From Oxalobacteraceae bacterium (GTDB lineage: Bacteria > Pseudomonadota > Gammaproteobacteria > Burkholderiales > Burkholderiaceae_D): a stretch of DNA of 61,327 bases. Positions 16,795-25,339 of this stretch are shown in pieces. The stretch spans positions 1 through 61,327 of the forward strand of contig JAIXTG010000055.1 of the NCBI GenBank assembly GCA_027484285.1, given 5' to 3'. The position numbers and the translations under genes were made by a program. How positions within the stretch are numbered: the first letter of the stretch is position 1; every line of letters starts with the position of its first letter. A model generated the notes under the pieces. It saw only the letters and a program-made list of their open reading frames with translations, was not told the DNA's origin and did no database searches.

Positions 16795-17384
16795 GCCGCC
16801 ACCTCATCGACATCGATACCAGCGCTGATCACAGCAGACCCGACGATTAGCCGGCCATAGCCGACAGGCACCGGATGGCCTTGTGCGGTCGTATTCACGG
16901 CCCCATTAAAGCTGTAACTCGGCTTGTTCTCCGGTTGCTCATAGGGCTCAGCCGCTTTAGGCGTGGGTGCGATCATTTGCGACACGCCGCCCAGAATCAT
17001 CGCCGTGCCGACTGAGTAAAGCGTTGATTGCGACAAGAATGCGCCGGACGCCGCCCACCCCATCGGGTTCCACCAGGCCACGGCAAGCAGTGCAACACCC
17101 AGAAGAATCTGCCCCAGACCATCGCCACCAGCACCCGAGATAACCGGTGCGATAGTGACGTTTTGAAGCCCGATAGGATCATGAAGCCGCTCCATCGTTA
17201 GGGCATCCCGACCCGCCAGAACCCGGTATCCCACGCCGCGCTCGCCAGAAGCCACCAATTCGCGCTCGAGGCCTGGAAAATTGGCCACCAGTGCACGAAT
17301 GGCCTCAGCCGCTGAGGTAATTGCCAGACGGTGTCTTCTGCCATAAGTTTTACCGAGTTCACCAAGAAGAATGACTGTGACCAT
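16791..17384 (-). CDS. tail assembly protein I (lambda gpI-like)
   Basis: The N-terminal 90 residues form a ubiquitin-like domain (VTVILLGELGKTYG…RLAI), a feature of gpI. A glycine/alanine-rich hydrophobic segment follows (GLGQILLGVALLAVAWW…), and the C-terminus ends in PVPVGYGRLIVGSAVISAGID. It lies between the K-like peptidase and J, the lambda order, and overlaps both. It acts in tail-tip assembly and is not usually found in the virion. Confidence 0.85.
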   Translation of the reverse strand: MVTVILLGELGKTYGRRHRLAITSAAEAIRALVANFPGLERELVASGERGVGYRVLAGRDALTMERLHDPIGLQNVTIAPVISGAGGDGLGQILLGVALLAVAWWNPMGWAASGAFLSQSTLYSVGTAMILGGVSQMIAPTPKAAEPYEQPENKPSYSFNGAVNTTAQGHPVPVGYGRLIVGSAVISAGIDVDEVAA

Positions 17385-18075
17385 AGCGAAGCACGTGAGT
17401 CGTTATTTTTTGCCAGTAGCCGCCATAGACATCTCGGCTGGAGAGCCGCCCCTGCAAGTGATGCAGGATCAAGCCTTCACCCAGATACACGGCAGCATGG
17501 TTGGGCACCGGGGAAGCCACTTGCATCAAGAAGCAGTCCCCGACTTGAAGATCAAAGGGATCGATGACTGAAAACCCAGCGGCCGCGAAGTTATCCAGAT
17601 ACAGGTTGTCGCCACGATTCCACCACTCGTCAAACCGCACAAAGTCAGGCAATGTGATCTGGCGTTCTTTGATAAACCAGTCGCGCACCAGCGCGTAGCA
17701 ATCCAGAACACCATGCGACCACTGACGTCCAATCAAGGGGGCGATGTAGCCAGCGGGGATGAGTTCTGACCACTCACCGCCGGGAAAACTAACGATGTGC
17801 CAGATGAGACCGCTGGCTTCGCAGGCAACGCGATCGGCCTGACTGGGTTCAGGGGGTAAGCCAGGATGGCTGTGCACCACACCGACGATTTCACCTTCGG
17901 TATCTGCTGCTGCATAGTCCTCAGGGTGGATCACGAACTGGTCGGACCCGACGCCGATATTGCGACAGCGGATATAGGTCTCTCGACCTTTACGGATAAC
18001 CAAGAGCCCACAGGCTTCACGTGGGAACGCCTCGCGGGCGTGCTCGAACGCCAGCGTTTGGTTCGTAGCCAGCAT
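17359..18075 (-). CDS. tail tip peptidase (lambda gpK-like; JAMM + NlpC/P60)
   Basis: Two domains are visible. The first has the JAMM metalloprotease set: Glu20, HSHP at 68-71, then Ser78 and Asp81. The second is NlpC/P60-like with Cys126 (LDCYALV), His193 (PNHAAVYLG) and His205. The start at 18075 shares a base with the upstream stop (TGATG); a longer frame reaches 18147 but lies in the L gene. Known role: local peptidoglycan digestion during DNA entry and processing in tip assembly. Length 238 aa is normal. Confidence 0.92.
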   Translation of the reverse strand: MLATNQTLAFEHAREAFPREACGLLVIRKGRETYIRCRNIGVGSDQFVIHPEDYAAADTEGEIVGVVHSHPGLPPEPSQADRVACEASGLIWHIVSFPGGEWSELIPAGYIAPLIGRQWSHGVLDCYALVRDWFIKERQITLPDFVRFDEWWNRGDNLYLDNFAAAGFSVIDPFDLQVGDCFLMQVASPVPNHAAVYLGEGLILHHLQGRLSSRDVYGGYWQKITTHVLRYGHSHSSW

Positions 18076-18779
18076 CAGCGAAACAGCCCTGCTGCGGGAA
18101 ATCCCCCGAATGGCAATTCGGCAGTCTGTCCAAAGCGCGCCTGACAAGACGAGAGTCGCTTGCCGCAGATGTCTTGCGAGCTGGCAGTGACTCTTTGGTC
18201 GTTCGCATCAAAGTATTGGGTGCCGGTATAGCCACATTCACTGCTGCGGTAACGCCAGGGACAGACGTTCTGCACAATCTGCCGGCGCGGCAGATTCACC
18301 CCCTCCAAGTCGAAGGAGGCAGCCAGCTCAAACTCGATCACATCACGCGTTTCACGCGACTTGCGATCGATGTAGTAAATATCATCTGCAAATTCAGCAG
18401 ACGGGTCTGCTGTGGGATTGACACCTCCCGGAAAATTCACCGCATCCAGATATTTGGCAAGTGTGCGCTTGCGGGTAATCTTCGCGCCGACCAGGTCCTG
18501 GTAAGTCAACACCAACGCTGTAATAGCACCGGTGACATTGGCGACCTTCAGTTTGGGTCTGGGGATCTGGCCATTGCCGTTGAATTCAAACCCTTCGACC
18601 TGGATTGGAAAAGCATCATAGGCTTTGCCTTGCCAGACCAGTCGCTGCTGCAACGCATTGGTGCCAGCGTGAAAAAAGATCATGCCCTGACCAAAAAGCG
18701 ATAGCTCCAGTACAAAAAGCTCAATGACGGCACTCGGTGCCAGCTTTTGAATCTCAGCGTGGATGGCGGAGGAAGTCAT
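18075..18779 (-). CDS. minor tail protein L (Fe-S tail-tip protein)
   Basis: Lambda gpL-like: 234 aa, with an N-terminal beta domain and a C-terminal domain with four cysteines, Cys173 and Cys182 in CPWRYRSSECGYTG, and Cys205 and Cys212 in CGKRLSSC. In lambda gpL the matching cysteines bind a [4Fe-4S] cluster. It forms the ring at the tail tip above J. It is between M and K in the expected order. Confidence 0.88.
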   Translation of the reverse strand: MTSSAIHAEIQKLAPSAVIELFVLELSLFGQGMIFFHAGTNALQQRLVWQGKAYDAFPIQVEGFEFNGNGQIPRPKLKVANVTGAITALVLTYQDLVGAKITRKRTLAKYLDAVNFPGGVNPTADPSAEFADDIYYIDRKSRETRDVIEFELAASFDLEGVNLPRRQIVQNVCPWRYRSSECGYTGTQYFDANDQRVTASSQDICGKRLSSCQARFGQTAELPFGGFPAAGLFR

Positions 18780-18783
18780 GGAT

Positions 18784-18811
18784 CAAATCTCAGATCGCAG
18801 ATCACAGATCA
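18784..18811. repeat. four-copy 7-bp tandem repeat
   Basis: CAAATCT, CAGATCG, CAGATCA, CAGATCA in tandem. The repeat spans the last codons of the M gene and the gap before the L gene start. It looks like local slippage; no function is evident. Confidence 0.6.
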
Positions 18812-19137
18812 AACACTTGCTTGAACGTGGCACGTACGGTTTCGATGTTGGGCTCATCCACAGACCGACTCCATTCCTCGCAGATGAATTTGCCCACGAT
18901 GCCGGTCGGCGTTGTCCAGGTAAATGATTCGACTGCGCCACGCGCACGTAGAAAAGCGTCAATCGCAGCCGCCTCCGTCGTGGTTTTGCCTCGAAACTCC
19001 AGTGACCACACTTCAGGCTGTGTGTTGATTCCAAAAGCCAGTCGCTGCTCATAGCCGTCACCAAAGGCGACACGGCGAACGGTCGGGCGGATCGTGAGAC
19101 TCGCTCCCGTGGAGGCAATCCAGGTAAAGGTTGCCAT
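18802..19137 (-). CDS. minor tail protein M
   Basis: A 111-residue protein with the features of lambda gpM: FGDGYEQRLAFG near residue 27, a central EVWSLEFRGKTTTEAAAI and the FTWTTPTG segment. It forms the ring linking tape measure and tail tip. It begins at the base after the tape-measure stop and is followed by gene L after a short tandem-repeat gap. Complete. Confidence 0.88.
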   Translation of the reverse strand: MATFTWIASTGASLTIRPTVRRVAFGDGYEQRLAFGINTQPEVWSLEFRGKTTTEAAAIDAFLRARGAVESFTWTTPTGIVGKFICEEWSRSVDEPNIETVRATFKQVFDL

Positions 19138-21972
19138 TTAGAGCGCTCGCCGCGAATCCAGTAAGCCGCCGGCGCGCTTTTGCGCCAGCAGCTCTTGCCG
19201 AACGGCGCTGGCAATCGCACGCCCTAAGTCACGCCCACCCGTTTCATCCCCACGGGCGGCAGTGCCTGCCTCGGATAAATTCACGGAAATGTTGAAGACA
19301 TCACCACCGGCAGTGCCTGTTCCCGCGCCTTGCAGGGAAACGGGAATCGTTCGACCGTCGGGCAGCGGCACATAAGCCTCTGGCCGGGAACCTTCCCCAA
19401 AGAGCGCCAATTGGGGCGAGGTTGCGACGCCCCCCGAGGCATAAGCGCGAAGCGGGACAGGACCGCTACTGCTCATGATGCCGCCATCGGCAAAAGGGAA
19501 CATCGAACCGATCGCTTTGGCCAGCGGCCCGGTAATGGCACTCTGTATCTGTATGCGGATCAAATCGGTAAGGATGGATTGCGCAAGGCTCCTGAAACTG
19601 AGCTTGCCCGTCAAAACAAACTGCGTCAGCGCATCGGTCATGCCGGTGAAAGCACTGCGGGTGGCGTTTTCCATCTGGCGACCAACCTGCGAGGCTTCTT
19701 CTGAGACGTCTTTCAAAGCCTTACTGATCCCTGCAGAGGGATCAGAGAGTTCTCTTGCCCGTTGGGCCAGTTGCTCAGACGCCGTGGCTGCCCGCTGGGC
19801 TGCTTCGGCAATACTTTTAAAAGAGTCAGCGAATTTTTCGTTGCCCGGCGAGGCCGAGGCAATGGCTTCAGCTTGGGCGGCCAGCTTGGTCAGCTCTTCA
19901 GCACTCCTTTGCCGCGCTTGCGAGAGCAAGGTTAACGAGGCGACTTCGGAGAGGGTGCGGGATTCGCGCTGGGTCTTGATTTGTTCTTCGACCGAGGCCA
20001 ATTCCATCTGGCCACGTTGCGCCTGCTCTTGCAGGTCTTTCAACGTCTCTGCCGGCTGGCGGATTAAACGCTCGACATTAGACTGCTGCGCATCGCGCTC
20101 TAAGGTTGCCCGCTTTTTCGTGATTTCAGAGAGCTTATCTTCATACTTCAGTTTGTCTTGAACCGTCTTGGCATCTTTACGCAGGGCTACCTCAAGCAGC
20201 AGTTCCTGCTCGGCGTAAAGCGAGCCGATTTTATTGACAAAATCTTCTTGGGCAGCGACGCGTGCCTGACTGGCTTCTTTAAAACTGATATAGCCGGCGT
20301 TTTCATACAGATCAATCAACCGCTGTCGGTCTTTCAGGATGCCGGACTCTTCATCGACAAATCGCTGTAATTCTTTGACTTCGTTATCAATGCCCGCCAT
20401 CGACTGGCTGGCAGTGATAGATGACACTTTAAAGAAGTTTTCCAGATTAGCTTGAGAAGCTTGGCGCTCAATATTCGAGCGTTTGGACGCGATCTCATCG
20501 AGCTTATCCTGGAGCTTTAATTTTTCCTGAACTGTTTTTGCATTGGCCTGCAAGTTCTTTTTGACTACCGCTTCTTCTTGATCGTAAATCGAGCGTATCT
20601 TGGTCAAATAAGCTTCTTCTGCAGCAGCCCGCGCTGTGGCAGCTTCCTCGGTGCTGATTAAGCCTGAACTCTGGTAGGTGTCGATGATGCGCTGACGGTC
20701 TCGCAAGAGCGCGCTTTCTTCACCGACCACTCGGTCCAAGGCCCGCACCTGATTCTCCATCGCGGATAAGACATTGCTCGAGTTCAAACCATCGGCTGTG
20801 TTGTAGTTCAAACGCTTTCGCGGAGCATCTTGCCCATGGTCGCCGCTACCTGCGCCTTGGCGAATTGCCTCAAATCGCTTTTCCAGAGCATCAGCCAGGA
20901 GCGGCATATTCCATAGGTCTGCATAATTTTGGTTTGCCTGCCGAACAATCTCGTTGCGCTTGGTGAGCGCTTCTTTCAGTTTCGCGCGGTTCTTTTCTGA
21001 GAAGGGATTCATTCCCTCACCACCACCCAGGAAGGTACCCGCTAATTCAATATCCGCCCACACGACTTGGAAGCTGCCGACCATGGCTTGGATGGCCTTG
21101 CCAATCGCACGCAGGGCATCGATGACTACCGCAAGCGAATACGCAGCGGTCTCAGCCCACGTAGTAATCGACTTGTCCTGCTGGAGCTTTTGCATTCCTT
21201 TGACCGCATCGTCCGAGCCCAGCAAGATTTTCTTTAACTCTTCACCCAAAGCATTCATCGCAGGAATCGACGAGGTCACAATCGTCTGGGCGATGTAGCT
21301 ATACTCTGCACGTGTTCTCGCCATGGCTTTGATGGCATGCTCGGCAGCGAGTACTTGTTCTGCCGAGAGCCGGATATTCAAATCTTGGTTGTCGGCCAGG
21401 TCCTTCAAAAAGGGCAGCATGCCGGCGCCGGACTTGCCGAACAATTCCATCGCAATCGCTGTTTTGCCCGCCCCATCTTCGAATTGCGCCAGTTTTAACG
21501 CGATGTCATTCATCACCTCGGCTGGGTCGCGCAGGTTGCCGGCTGTATCGCGGGCATCCACCCCGAGAAACTGCAAGGCCTTGGTAGCACCGGCCGCTTC
21601 ATCATCGACGCCGGCCATACCCTTGGCCAACTTGGCGAGACTGCCGCCAATATTCTCAAGCGTGGTGTGCGAAATAGTCGCTACCGCCTGAAACCCCGAC
21701 AGCGCCTCGACACTGGCGCCCGTTTGCTCGGACAGACCTTGTAATGCGGCCGCAGCCTCCAGGGTTTGAAGGACAAACTCCTTGATCGCAGTGACCGACG
21801 TGACCCCCACAGCAATGGCAAAGGCTGACTTGGCCACATTGGCGACACTCTGCAATGAGGCTTTCATCTCATTGGCGTGCTTATCCAACAGACGCGCGCT
21901 TTTCCCCAGATCCGCCTGAAACTCGGCCGTCTCAGCAGCGAGCTTCACGACTAAGGAGCCAATATCAGCCAT
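19138..21972 (-). CDS. tail tape measure protein (944 aa)
   Basis: Long alpha-helical protein in the canonical slot between the tail-assembly chaperones and gpM. The N-terminus is typical (VVKLAAETAEFQADLGKSARLL), with a hydrophobic glycine-alanine stretch near residue 55 and a conserved C-terminal TMP domain (AFTGMTDALTQFVLTGKLSFRSLAQSIL). Two tandem coiled-coil repeats of about 105 residues lie at roughly 20440-20750 and 20065-20380, sharing ESxLxDRQRxID, ISxxEAxxAR and AKTVQxKLKxxDKL. The helix length sets tail length. It overlaps the chaperone frame slightly. Confidence 0.92.
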   Translation of the reverse strand: MADIGSLVVKLAAETAEFQADLGKSARLLDKHANEMKASLQSVANVAKSAFAIAVGVTSVTAIKEFVLQTLEAAAALQGLSEQTGASVEALSGFQAVATISHTTLENIGGSLAKLAKGMAGVDDEAAGATKALQFLGVDARDTAGNLRDPAEVMNDIALKLAQFEDGAGKTAIAMELFGKSGAGMLPFLKDLADNQDLNIRLSAEQVLAAEHAIKAMARTRAEYSYIAQTIVTSSIPAMNALGEELKKILLGSDDAVKGMQKLQQDKSITTWAETAAYSLAVVIDALRAIGKAIQAMVGSFQVVWADIELAGTFLGGGEGMNPFSEKNRAKLKEALTKRNEIVRQANQNYADLWNMPLLADALEKRFEAIRQGAGSGDHGQDAPRKRLNYNTADGLNSSNVLSAMENQVRALDRVVGEESALLRDRQRIIDTYQSSGLISTEEAATARAAAEEAYLTKIRSIYDQEEAVVKKNLQANAKTVQEKLKLQDKLDEIASKRSNIERQASQANLENFFKVSSITASQSMAGIDNEVKELQRFVDEESGILKDRQRLIDLYENAGYISFKEASQARVAAQEDFVNKIGSLYAEQELLLEVALRKDAKTVQDKLKYEDKLSEITKKRATLERDAQQSNVERLIRQPAETLKDLQEQAQRGQMELASVEEQIKTQRESRTLSEVASLTLLSQARQRSAEELTKLAAQAEAIASASPGNEKFADSFKSIAEAAQRAATASEQLAQRARELSDPSAGISKALKDVSEEASQVGRQMENATRSAFTGMTDALTQFVLTGKLSFRSLAQSILTDLIRIQIQSAITGPLAKAIGSMFPFADGGIMSSSGPVPLRAYASGGVATSPQLALFGEGSRPEAYVPLPDGRTIPVSLQGAGTGTAGGDVFNISVNLSEAGTAARGDETGGRDLGRAIASAVRQELLAQKRAGGLLDSRRAL

Positions 21973-22282
21973 GTTTTTTCAGTTTATGGGCAAACATCGC
22001 CTTAAATTGCGCAATGTTCTGCTGGGATGGATCGGATTGACTTTGCTTCTTGATGAACGGCATGAAGTCGTCCGGGGCGAAGGGTCGAGAATGCGGAGAC
22101 CGGTGGGCATTGGCAAAGGTGGCCGCGATAAGCCCGCCTCTAAAATCCGCCCGAAATTCGCCAAAAGGCTCGAGCTCATAGAAGGCCATCCATTCCGAGA
22201 GTTCGTCCGAGCCTATTTTCTGCAGCAAGTCACGCACCGTCATGCCCAAAGCCAGTGCTAGCCGAAAGGCAAATCTGCGCAC
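21965..22282 (-). CDS. tail assembly chaperone, T frame (made by -1 frameshift as G-T fusion)
   Basis: DUF4035/gpT-like frame (FRLALALGMTVRDLLQKI, LSEWMAFYELEPFGE). Its nominal start is a GTG without a Shine-Dalgarno. An A7 slippery run (22306-22300) just before the G stop would shift ribosomes into this frame, giving …DAAKK-SLDARPVRRFAF…, so the natural product is probably a G-T fusion as in lambda. The fusion binds tape measure and recruits tail tube subunits. Confidence 0.82.
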   Translation of the reverse strand: MRRFAFRLALALGMTVRDLLQKIGSDELSEWMAFYELEPFGEFRADFRGGLIAATFANAHRSPHSRPFAPDDFMPFIKKQSQSDPSQQNIAQFKAMFAHKLKKHG

Positions 22283-22293
22283 TGGTCGGGCAT

Positions 22294-22638
22294 CTAGGCT
22301 TTTTTTGCGGCATCAACCGCATCCGTACCGATACCGTTGATACGCTGGGCAATCGTAAACACCCGGTCCAGCGCGCGCGCACTCTTATTTCCCAGGGCAG
22401 CCACTTCAGCATCGGTAAACAGCCGCGTGCCCGCTGCGTCGCATAGCGTCAGTGATACCAGACGCGCTCTGACGTTTTCCATGCGACCTTCTTTACCGAT
22501 CAAGCTCGCTTCAAAGGCATCTCGGTCAGCCCCGGTCATCGTGCGCACCATGACATCACCACCCCATTCGGGAATGGCAATGCATTCCAGAGGCAGATCA
22601 TTGGCAGCAAGGATGGATTCTTTGTTCAGCAGGTCCAT
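22294..22638 (-). CDS. tail assembly chaperone G
   Basis: 114-aa gpG-like protein starting MDLLNKESILAAND at 22638; a start at 22674 would run into the tail-tube gene. It has a beta N-terminus (IPEWGGDVMVRTMTGADRDAF) and a helical C-terminus ending DAVDAAKKA. The last codons GCA AAA AAA GCC TAG contain an A AAA AAA heptamer, the basis for a -1 frameshift into the downstream T frame. It is the major, non-shifted product and acts with G-T in tail shaft assembly. Confidence 0.85.
   Translation of the reverse strand: MDLLNKESILAANDLPLECIAIPEWGGDVMVRTMTGADRDAFEASLIGKEGRMENVRARLVSLTLCDAAGTRLFTDAEVAALGNKSARALDRVFTIAQRINGIGTDAVDAAKKA
22300..22306 (-). promoter_or_regulatory. programmed -1 frameshift site (A AAA AAA)
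   Basis: Heptameric run of seven A on the coding strand, two codons before the G stop at 22294-22296. The -1 frame after it is open into the T reading frame. This mirrors the lambda G/GT slippery site. Confidence 0.75.
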
Positions 22639-22642
22639 GGTT

Positions 22643-23053
22643 TTATGCCTCCGTGATGTCGCCATCGATCTCAATCGTTACCGACGCTTCAACGACGGCG
22701 TCGACACCCCCCTGAACGCTGAACTGGGTGACATACCCGTAAAACGTCCAGACAGTGGGGATGGTGTCCGTAAAAGTGATGCGAAACTGTTGTCGGACAC
22801 GATTCGCCCGGTCAGTGCGCAAGCCGTCGTGCACCGCATTGTCGGGGTCGAAATGTAGCGTCAGGGACAGCGAGCCTTCATCGCGCAGACCCATACGCTT
22901 CTCTTTTGCCGTGGACGAGAGGTTCGTGACATCAATGACCTGGGCTTGTCCGCCCGGACCTTGGAAGGAAACGATATTCGGTATCGTCTCAAAGGCAGTG
23001 GTACCCATTCTGGCAATCGTGATGCCCTGGGCGATGATCGCAGTACTTGACAT
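22643..23053 (-). CDS. major tail tube protein
   Basis: 136-aa protein with the beta-sandwich pattern of tail tube (gpV-type) subunits: NIVSFQGPGGQAQVIDVTNL near the start, DEGSLSLTLHFDPDN in the middle and FYGYVTQFSVQGG…VTIEIDG at the end. It sits between the tail terminator and the G chaperone, the standard order. It ends 4 bases before the chaperone start. A weak hairpin followed by T-rich sequence precedes it. Confidence 0.85.
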   Translation of the reverse strand: MSSTAIIAQGITIARMGTTAFETIPNIVSFQGPGGQAQVIDVTNLSSTAKEKRMGLRDEGSLSLTLHFDPDNAVHDGLRTDRANRVRQQFRITFTDTIPTVWTFYGYVTQFSVQGGVDAVVEASVTIEIDGDITEA

Positions 23054-23126
23054 GCGTAGTCTCCAAATAAAAAGAAAAGGTTTTTTGGACCCGGAAGGGC
23101 CACATTAAGATGCGCGCCAGAGGTGA

Positions 23127-23462
23127 CTAGCGGAGATAGGAGTAGTCGACCGTGATTCGATACACGCGGGCTTCTTCATCGAATCCGCTATTAACCATCC
23201 GGACATCAGACACCGTATCGATCGCGGCCATCACCGATCCCAGGACGTCGTCTTGAAGTTGATTCGCTGCTTGCAGCGTCTTGGCATACACATCGACCTG
23301 CATGCGCAGTCGCACAACACCGTGCAGTCCGTTAATGCCGATGACCTGCTCAGTGGCTACGGGTGTGTAGACGATGTAAGGGAATGCGGTCTCGCCTGGT
23401 GCGATCAAAGCGAAAACTCGTGTCTGCGCCAGATGCTTGATTGCTTGATAAAAGTCTTGCAT
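23127..23462 (-). CDS. tail terminator / completion protein (DUF3168-like)
   Basis: 111 aa, beginning MQDFYQAIKHLAQTRVFALI, with FPYIVYTPV and a VRLRMQVDVYAKT strand, the pattern of DUF3168 (gpU-like) tail terminators. It would cap the tail tube and join it to the head. It shares its first base with the stop of the HK97-gp10 gene, and 73 bases separate it from the tail tube gene. Confidence 0.8.
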   Translation of the reverse strand: MQDFYQAIKHLAQTRVFALIAPGETAFPYIVYTPVATEQVIGINGLHGVVRLRMQVDVYAKTLQAANQLQDDVLGSVMAAIDTVSDVRMVNSGFDEEARVYRITVDYSYLR

Positions 23463-23947
23463 CAGATCTTGGCTAGCTTTTTTGCTTCGGCGTCGATCCG
23501 CTCAGCCAGTCGCGTCGTGATGGCATCAACTGCTTCTTGCCGCTTGACTTCAAGTGCAGGACGCAAGAACGGGCGGGCTGCCATTTTGGATGTGCCAAAT
23601 TCAATGAAGCGCCAGTACCACGCATCTTGGGAGAGGTTTTTCTTCTTCCCCTGAAGCCGGTATTTTTTCCCGTGCCGAACCGTCACAAAAAACGTCTGAC
23701 GAGTCAGGCTCGATAGCTCCGGAATATGTTTCATGATCACGGAACGCTTTAAGGTGCCCGGCGGAGGCTGATTGGGAATGGCTTCCGCGGCTTTGGGTGC
23801 ACGGGACTTGGCTTCATCCCGCACCACCTTGGCCCCGGCATACACGGCGTATCGTAGTCCGTTCTTGGCCACTCGTGCGGGGAGTTGATTTAAGAGCTTC
23901 ACCAGTTCAGCGGCGCCCTTGACTTGCATGCGCTCAAACTTAGCCAT
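23462..23947 (-). CDS. HK97 gp10-like tail/neck protein
   Basis: About 161 aa: KGAAELVKLLNQLPARVAKNGLR, then VVRDEAKSRAP, and a C-terminal WYWRFIEFGTSKMAARPFLRPAL block, the signature of the HK97-gp10 family of putative tail-completion proteins. I choose the ATG at 23947 because AAGGAG lies 6 bases upstream; another ATG is three bases before. It overlaps the head-closure gene by a few bases. Confidence 0.85.
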   Translation of the reverse strand: MAKFERMQVKGAAELVKLLNQLPARVAKNGLRYAVYAGAKVVRDEAKSRAPKAAEAIPNQPPPGTLKRSVIMKHIPELSSLTRQTFFVTVRHGKKYRLQGKKKNLSQDAWYWRFIEFGTSKMAARPFLRPALEVKRQEAVDAITTRLAERIDAEAKKLAKI

Positions 23948-24290
23948 CATCGACTCCTTCTGAAGCATAAAGGGTCAACAGAACGTTCTCTTCGTCCTCG
24001 TTGATGCCCCCATGTATTTTGAAGATCCGCCCGCCATGCAGTCCTCGAAAATTCGGCAGGTCTCGTAAGTTACAAAGCTGATCCTGGTAGCGCACGGTGA
24101 TCTGATGTGTGATCTCTGCTGACATGCGTTGCGCAATCACGAGATGGCGTGCTGAGATCGGAGTGATGCTGGCCCAGACTGTTTTGAACGGCATCCAGCT
24201 GCGCGCTGGCGCACCAAGCTCATCGACTACCGTTGTGGCCCGTTGCAGGGCGAGCCGGTGGATGAGCATCCCTGCCGGTACCGCTGTCAT
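23940..24290 (-). CDS. phage head closure / head-tail adaptor protein
   Basis: 116 aa, small beta-barrel of the SPP1 gp16/HK97 stopper type: GMLIHRLALQR at the start, WASITPISARHLVIAQR in the middle and FRGLHGGRIFKIHGGINEDEEN near the end. It sits under the connector and closes the filled head. Its start overlaps the connector stop and its end overlaps the gp10-like start, so translation is coupled. Confidence 0.88.
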   Translation of the reverse strand: MTAVPAGMLIHRLALQRATTVVDELGAPARSWMPFKTVWASITPISARHLVIAQRMSAEITHQITVRYQDQLCNLRDLPNFRGLHGGRIFKIHGGINEDEENVLLTLYASEGVDDG

Positions 24291-24862
24291 ACGAGGGCCA
24301 CTCGGTAGGGATCCAGTAAGCCGTCCACAAACGGTAACGGGTCAATTCGACCGCGCATTAGGATCGACATCTCCTCCCGATGCGCGTAGAGACTACCGAC
24401 ACGTAGCTTGACCCAACTCTTTAGGCCCTCGGGTACCGCTGACGCAGCACCGTATCCCGCATCAAAGGTGACGGTCACAGCGCCAATCTGAGGCAAGGTC
24501 GGTGGCCAGGTCTTTCCAAACACGGGAGTGATTCGCGCCGGCTCACACGCGGCATCCACCACGTAGTCGCTTGAAGGCAGCATCTGACCGATGTTGTTCA
24601 TGTCGAGATACTGGATACTCACGATCGATTGGACCGGGCATTTCGCCAACAAAATTTCGCCCCAGGGAAACGCATCCAGCACAAGCTTCCAGCGAGCAGA
24701 AATCAGCTGACGACCCGTTAACGTCTCTGCTGCCTGACGGGCGGTAGCAATGAGGGAGCTAATGAGTGCATCGTCATCGTCAACATCCACCCGCAGGTGA
24801 AGCTTGGCTTCGGCAAGCGACACCGGTTCACCTGAGGGTGGCGTGACGAGTTGCAGGGGCAT
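24287..24862 (-). CDS. head-tail connector (gp6-like)
   Basis: 191 aa. The N-terminus PSGEPVSLAEAKLHLRVD and the helix ALISSLIATARQAAETLTGRQL are typical of phage gp6-like/QLRG connectors, as is the FDAGYG segment before the C-terminal helices. It forms the ring below the portal. Four-base overlap with the head-closure gene. Confidence 0.9.
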   Translation of the reverse strand: MPLQLVTPPSGEPVSLAEAKLHLRVDVDDDDALISSLIATARQAAETLTGRQLISARWKLVLDAFPWGEILLAKCPVQSIVSIQYLDMNNIGQMLPSSDYVVDAACEPARITPVFGKTWPPTLPQIGAVTVTFDAGYGAASAVPEGLKSWVKLRVGSLYAHREEMSILMRGRIDPLPFVDGLLDPYRVALV

Positions 24863-24865
24863 GAC

Positions 24866-25312
24866 TTAGACGATCTGCACCACGGCCGCTTGATTAGCAG
24901 CACTGGCGGGAATCACACGTGGTGAAATCCCCAGAACCTGGGCTGAGGTCAAGCTCGCTGCAACACCCACAGTCAAGGACAGACGAACAAAGCCAAAACC
25001 ATTGGCAATGTCCAACTCCTCAGGTTTGACGTCGATGAGGACTTGTTTGTTGTCCCCGGTTGCTTTGACTATCTGAATGATTGCCTTATCAGTTATGTCT
25101 TTAGCACCCGTACCAGTCGCATCACTTGCCTGCTGGAGCTTGGCGTCGACAGTTGCACCCGTACCAAGCACTCCTGTCTGGATCACCGCGAGCAGGCTGT
25201 GGTGACTCCCAGCCGGAATCCAGCCAGTGGTCAACGTGCCAGCAGCTTGGCTGGAAGGATCAAGCGTTGCGAGGATTGCGACGAGTTCGCTACCCAAAGC
25301 ATTAGGAAACAT
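24866..25312 (-). CDS. putative head decoration / capsid-associated protein (148 aa)
   Basis: A small alanine/threonine-rich, beta-strand protein lying between the major capsid and connector genes. Strand blocks such as SLLAVIQTGVLGTG, KQVLIDVKPEELD and FVRLSLTVGVA suggest a capsid-surface or decoration protein. No family is certain. A CAAGGAGAA ribosome-binding site precedes the ATG. Confidence 0.55.
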   Translation of the reverse strand: MFPNALGSELVAILATLDPSSQAAGTLTTGWIPAGSHHSLLAVIQTGVLGTGATVDAKLQQASDATGTGAKDITDKAIIQIVKATGDNKQVLIDVKPEELDIANGFGFVRLSLTVGVAASLTSAQVLGISPRVIPASAANQAAVVQIV

Positions 25313-25339
25313 AGGTATTCTCCTTGAGTCTCGGGGCGA

